Source of the DNA: Bacilli bacterium
GTDB taxonomy: Bacteria > Bacillota_I > Bacilli_A > RF39 > UBA660
DNA: 64,000 nt
Direction: 5' to 3'
NCBI GenBank assembly: GCA_017428495.1
Contig: JAFRQS010000030.1
Location: forward strand, 105,460-169,459
Shown here: in pieces, positions 60,516-64,000 of the stretch
Layout: every line of letters starts with the position of its first letter
How positions within the stretch are numbered: the stretch's first letter is position 1
Translations under genes and position numbers: made by a program
Notes under the pieces: generated by a model
Databases searched by the model: none
The model's input: the letters and a program-made list of their open reading frames with translations, nothing else
What the model was told of the DNA's origin: nothing

Positions 60516-62726
60516 CTACACCTCCCTATAAGTACTCATAGCAGAATTTTTAAATAAATGTTTTGAGTACTTTCTAGATATTAAATATGACATTGCAAAT
60601 AATATTAAATATAAAATTATATAGTCATATATAGTTAAATATGTAACTAAATCTTTTAAATATTTCCATTTAACTATATCATTTACTACCAATATAGATA
60701 ATATTACTATAATTAAATATGCTATATCTAATACTATATTTAATTCAGTACTTATAAGAGTCTTAACATCTTTTTTAGATGCTCCTAAAATTCTAACTGT
60801 AGAATAATATATATTCCTAGATTTTAATATTATCTTTATAACAAAGTATGATATAAAGAACATAGCTACTAATACAATTAATATACCTATTGCTTTAAAT
60901 AAATTAACAAATACCCTTAATTCTTCAGTATAATCTACTAATGCATCTTTAACATGTAATGTAGTATATCCATTATTATTTAATTCCTTAATTACTTCTT
61001 TTAACTTTTTTACATCTTTAATAAAAATACTACTTTGATATGGTTCTTTATCATACATTGAATAATAATCTTCATCATTTACAAATATTGCATCACTATA
61101 TCTATCATATTCTTTTATACCAGTTAATCTTTCAAAATTGTTTTTATTAAAAGTATTACTTATTGATAAATCTATATCATCAGAATAATATAGATTTACT
61201 GTTTTAATATTCACATTATTATTCTTACAATTATAATTTTTACAATAATATGACATAGCGTCAGGAACTATTACTTTACCCTTAGCTATCTTACTATTTG
61301 GATATACATTTATATAATTATAATGTTCTTCATCACCAAATTTTTTACCATTAATATCAACAATTACTTTACTTCTAGAACTATTTATATTCTTACTTAT
61401 ATCTTTAAGCATATTATCATTAACATATATTTTTGAATTATAATCATTTTCATCTAAGAATTTAATTCCAACTATTTTAATTTTATAATCTAACATATCT
61501 TTTCCAGTAGTTGATTCTGTCATATTTAATTCTTGCTCAAAGAAACCTTTTTTATTATAGTTATAATAATCTTCCCAAGTATAAACTATCACTTCATTAT
61601 CATTCTCTGGCATTCTTCCAGCATCTAAATTACCATTAAAATCTTCTAATAATGAAATATAACCATTAATATAAAAATCATTCTCATTACTTAAACCCAT
61701 AGATGCATCTAATAATACATCTTCTTTTACTATTTTACTTACATATTTTAGATTAGTTAAATAATCATAATCATTAGCACTAATAATACTTCCATCTTTT
61801 TTCTTTACAATTATTCTAGTATCATCAGTATTACTAAAAAATTCATTAATTCCAAATTTATCACCATCATAATTAGATTTTAAAGTAGATGTATACTCAC
61901 CCATAACTGAAAGTGATAATAATAAATATACAATCAACAATAATAAAAATTTAGGTATTATATTAAAGGTATTTCTAAAAGACAATTTCATTTTATCTTT
62001 AAATTTAGGATTACCATATTCTTTTTCATCATATTTAGTACTCTTAACTTTATTTATTACTGTATCTTCTAATATTTTACCATCATGCATTCTTATTTTT
62101 CTAGTTGCATATTCTTCCACTTGATCATAGTTATGCGTTACTATTACTACCAATTTATCTTTAGATATTTCATATAATAATTTTATTATTTCTTTTGCAC
62201 TTCTACTATCTAAGTTACCAGTTGGTTCATCTGCAACTATAATTGGTGTATCTTTAGCAAGTGCTCTTGCTATAGCTACTCTTTGTTTTTGACCACCACT
62301 TAACTTAGATACTTTAGTATTCTTATATTTAGTTAAACCAACTTGATTTAATAAATCCATTATTTTATCTTTAGTACCTTTATCATTCATATTGTTTAAT
62401 ATATACATAAGTTCAATATTTTGATATACAGTATAACTATTAATTAAATTAAAATTTTGAAATATATTCGCTATATATTTCTTTCTATATTCTTCAAAAT
62501 CAGTTTCACTATAATAACTAGTTTCTTCCCCATTAATATACATTTCTCCTTCTTCATATGAATCAAGACCAGAAATAACATTTAATAAAGTACTTTTACC
62601 ACTACCACTTTCACCAGTTATAACAACAAATTCACCAATATTTAATTCCAAATTTAATTTAGAAAATCCACTAGTAACTTGTCCTTTATTATAATAAAAT
62701 TTTGAAACATTTTTTAACTTTAACAT
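60516..62726 (-). CDS. MacB-like ABC transporter, ATPase-permease fusion (first half)
   Basis: 736 residues, same architecture as its partner: Walker A GESGSGKS, signature LSGGQKQRVAIARA, Walker B IIVADEPTGNLD, then FtsX-type membrane and external domains (about 250 to the end). Its external domain contains a Cys-bearing CKNYNCKNN segment that could form a disulfide. The ATG at 62726 is chosen (GGGTGATAAT before it) rather than the one 12 bases upstream. First gene of the pair. Confidence 0.9.
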   Translation of the reverse strand: MLKLKNVSKFYYNKGQVTSGFSKLNLELNIGEFVVITGESGSGKSTLLNVISGLDSYEEGEMYINGEETSYYSETDFEEYRKKYIANIFQNFNLINSYTVYQNIELMYILNNMNDKGTKDKIMDLLNQVGLTKYKNTKVSKLSGGQKQRVAIARALAKDTPIIVADEPTGNLDSRSAKEIIKLLYEISKDKLVVIVTHNYDQVEEYATRKIRMHDGKILEDTVINKVKSTKYDEKEYGNPKFKDKMKLSFRNTFNIIPKFLLLLIVYLLLSLSVMGEYTSTLKSNYDGDKFGINEFFSNTDDTRIIVKKKDGSIISANDYDYLTNLKYVSKIVKEDVLLDASMGLSNENDFYINGYISLLEDFNGNLDAGRMPENDNEVIVYTWEDYYNYNKKGFFEQELNMTESTTGKDMLDYKIKIVGIKFLDENDYNSKIYVNDNMLKDISKNINSSRSKVIVDINGKKFGDEEHYNYINVYPNSKIAKGKVIVPDAMSYYCKNYNCKNNNVNIKTVNLYYSDDIDLSISNTFNKNNFERLTGIKEYDRYSDAIFVNDEDYYSMYDKEPYQSSIFIKDVKKLKEVIKELNNNGYTTLHVKDALVDYTEELRVFVNLFKAIGILIVLVAMFFISYFVIKIILKSRNIYYSTVRILGASKKDVKTLISTELNIVLDIAYLIIVILSILVVNDIVKWKYLKDLVTYLTIYDYIILYLILFAMSYLISRKYSKHLFKNSAMSTYREV

Positions 62727-62783
62727 ATTATCACCCATACAATTATATATTATATCATATAATAAAAAATATTATATAAAATA

Positions 62784-62812
62784 AAAAGATTGTTAATATT
62801 AACAATCTTATT
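62784..62812 (-). terminator. Terminator of the surface-protein gene
   Basis: Stem AAGATTGTTAAT/ATTAACAATCTT across the stop region, followed on the minus strand by T-rich sequence. Confidence 0.75.
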
Positions 62813-64000
62813 TTGCAAATACATATGGATCAGCAGTTGTTCCAGAACCTTTCATTTGAACATCTGGTACTAAATATACTGAAGGGCGAACATTATTTGT
62901 GTTGCATGCATTTGTTGCAGAAATGGCGTTAGTACCACTTGTAATCCATACAAAATCAGCACGAGAAGAAGTAGATTCTGGTGTAATTGTCCAGCCACTA
63001 CTAAATAGCCAATTAGAACTACAATTAACTGCTGCACACAAATTTGCTTTACAACTTGCATTACCTGATGCGTATCCAAAATCACTTGGATATATCATTC
63101 CTACTTTACCAGTCCACGTATAAGTTCTTTCCACTTCATCAGTACAAGATGAACCAGATGTACATAATTTTCCCGTTGTTCCTCTTTCAGCGGCATATGC
63201 TTCTGCCAATGTAACTGTACTATTATTTTGTAGTCCTCCAGTATACCATGTTGCATCACCTATTAATTCTTGAGAATCATTTGTTAATGCATACATTTTG
63301 TCAAAGGTTCCTTGATGGTAACTATTAACTCCATTATACCATAAAGGATTTTCACTTAATGATGAATTTAAATAATCTCCATTTAATTCTCTCATCAAAT
63401 CTGCACCTTCATATGTGCCAGATGGTCCCCATTGATTTACTCCAAATCCAAAATTTACAGACCCTGTTCCTGATTGTAAACTTGAGTCCCATGAAAAACT
63501 TCCTATTGAGTCTTTTCTTACTAGTTTTACTCTTTGTTCTCCATCTACATTAAACAATCCTACTATTCTCCAGACTTCATCATTAAACGTTACATAATTA
63601 TCAGGATTACTTCCTTGATATCTTAATTCATCATGATCATCTTTTATTAGACCACCTGTTCCTATTTTAGATGTTAATAATTCTACTGCATCTGTATATC
63701 CAACTAATTCACTACAATTCATATTATCTTTTGTGCCTGTACATGTTATTCCTGCAAACTTACTGCCACTTGCACCTTTTAATTTTACTGTTGCTACTCC
63801 ATTACTATCATATGTAATACTACAACTTGCATAATCATCATTTAATTTAGCTACATCTGTACATGGTATACTTGTTGCATTATAATTAGCGTTTACTGCT
63901 TGTTGTGCAAGATAATCTTTATCAGCATTTGTTGCTATTAGTTTTGCACTATCTTCCATAGTTTTTAATTTTGTTTCCTTTATTGTTTTCATTATTTGTG
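62808..64000 (-). CDS. Pilin-like/surface protein, N-terminus beyond the window
   Basis: At least 396 residues; the frame is open to the window edge, and the ATG at 63992 lacks a ribosome site, so the true start probably lies outside. Visible part: a helical KTIKETKLKTMEDSAKL segment that looks like the end of a pseudopilin-type N-terminal helix, then a Cys-paired region and a Gly/Ser/Trp-rich C-terminal domain (WRIVGLFNVDGEQRVKLVRK; NNVRPSVYLVPDV) of a kind repeated in gut Bacillota surface proteins. Likely exported; function unknown. Confidence 0.65.
   Translation of the reverse strand, partial: QIMKTIKETKLKTMEDSAKLIATNADKDYLAQQAVNANYNATSIPCTDVAKLNDDYASCSITYDSNGVATVKLKGASGSKFAGITCTGTKDNMNCSELVGYTDAVELLTSKIGTGGLIKDDHDELRYQGSNPDNYVTFNDEVWRIVGLFNVDGEQRVKLVRKDSIGSFSWDSSLQSGTGSVNFGFGVNQWGPSGTYEGADLMRELNGDYLNSSLSENPLWYNGVNSYHQGTFDKMYALTNDSQELIGDATWYTGGLQNNSTVTLAEAYAAERGTTGKLCTSGSSCTDEVERTYTWTGKVGMIYPSDFGYASGNASCKANLCAAVNCSSNWLFSSGWTITPESTSSRADFVWITSGTNAISATNACNTNNVRPSVYLVPDVQMKGSGTTADPYVFAK

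Overview
The window is very AT-rich, densely coded DNA from a low-GC Gram-positive (Bacillota) bacterium. Several things point there: strong TTGACA/TATAAT promoters, GGAGG ribosome sites, many hairpin plus T-run terminators, two LTA-synthase-type sulfatases, LysM/amidase wall enzymes, SipW-type secretion and the gene order DHH phosphodiesterase-rplI-dnaB-walJ-rlmH. The AT bias and the many small membrane proteins resemble uncultured gut Bacilli (RF39/Erysipelotrichales-like), but I cannot fix the taxon. TGG is the Trp codon, tRNA-Trp has anticodon CCA and TGA behaves as a stop, so the standard bacterial code fits.

Layout. 0-15.3 kb is mostly housekeeping and envelope genes: a tRNA fragment, proS, an LTA-synthase-like protein, tRNA-Cys, membrane and thioredoxin-like proteins, feoAB, a small-molecule methyltransferase, a rhodanese/lipoprotein pair and an aquaporin. 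15.4-17.7 kb is a cassette-like array: three unrelated unknown genes in one orientation, each bounded by a 28-bp element next to a hairpin terminator. tRNA-Trp at 18.5 kb shares part of the same flank. 19.3-26.5 kb is a surface module: a five-LysM amidase, then an operon with two TasA/camelysin-like proteins, a SipW-type signal peptidase, a DUF5305-type protein and a large surface protein with an internal Hint (intein/hedgehog) domain.

28-42.3 kb is a defence/accessory island. It holds a GIY-YIG nuclease pair, a HEPN-motif protein beside a membrane-anchored protein, a MazG/DUF2075 nuclease-helicase operon, and a six-gene restriction-modification-type operon (m5C methyltransferase, GHKL/MORC-like ATPase, Z1 helicase, PD-(D/E)XK protein and two unknowns). 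42.3-48 kb has purine salvage (hpt, and a guanine-riboswitch-controlled pbuG), folate and Nudix enzymes, a candidate type I toxin-antitoxin locus with a 25-residue membrane peptide, an Abi_2 gene and a CwlD-like amidase. 48-53.5 kb is envelope polymer genes (YfhO-like and a second LTA-synthase-like). 53.5-58 kb is the conserved replication/ribosome cluster, whose first gene is a GdpP-type catalytic domain without its sensor half. 58-62.7 kb encodes a pair of MacB-like ABC half-transporters, and the window ends inside a pilin-like surface protein.

The points most worth attention are the 28-bp-element cassette array, the convergent small-RNA/peptide locus at 46.1-46.3 kb, the Z1/MORC-ATPase restriction operon with its unassigned flanking genes, the HEPN/membrane pair and the Hint-bearing surface protein.
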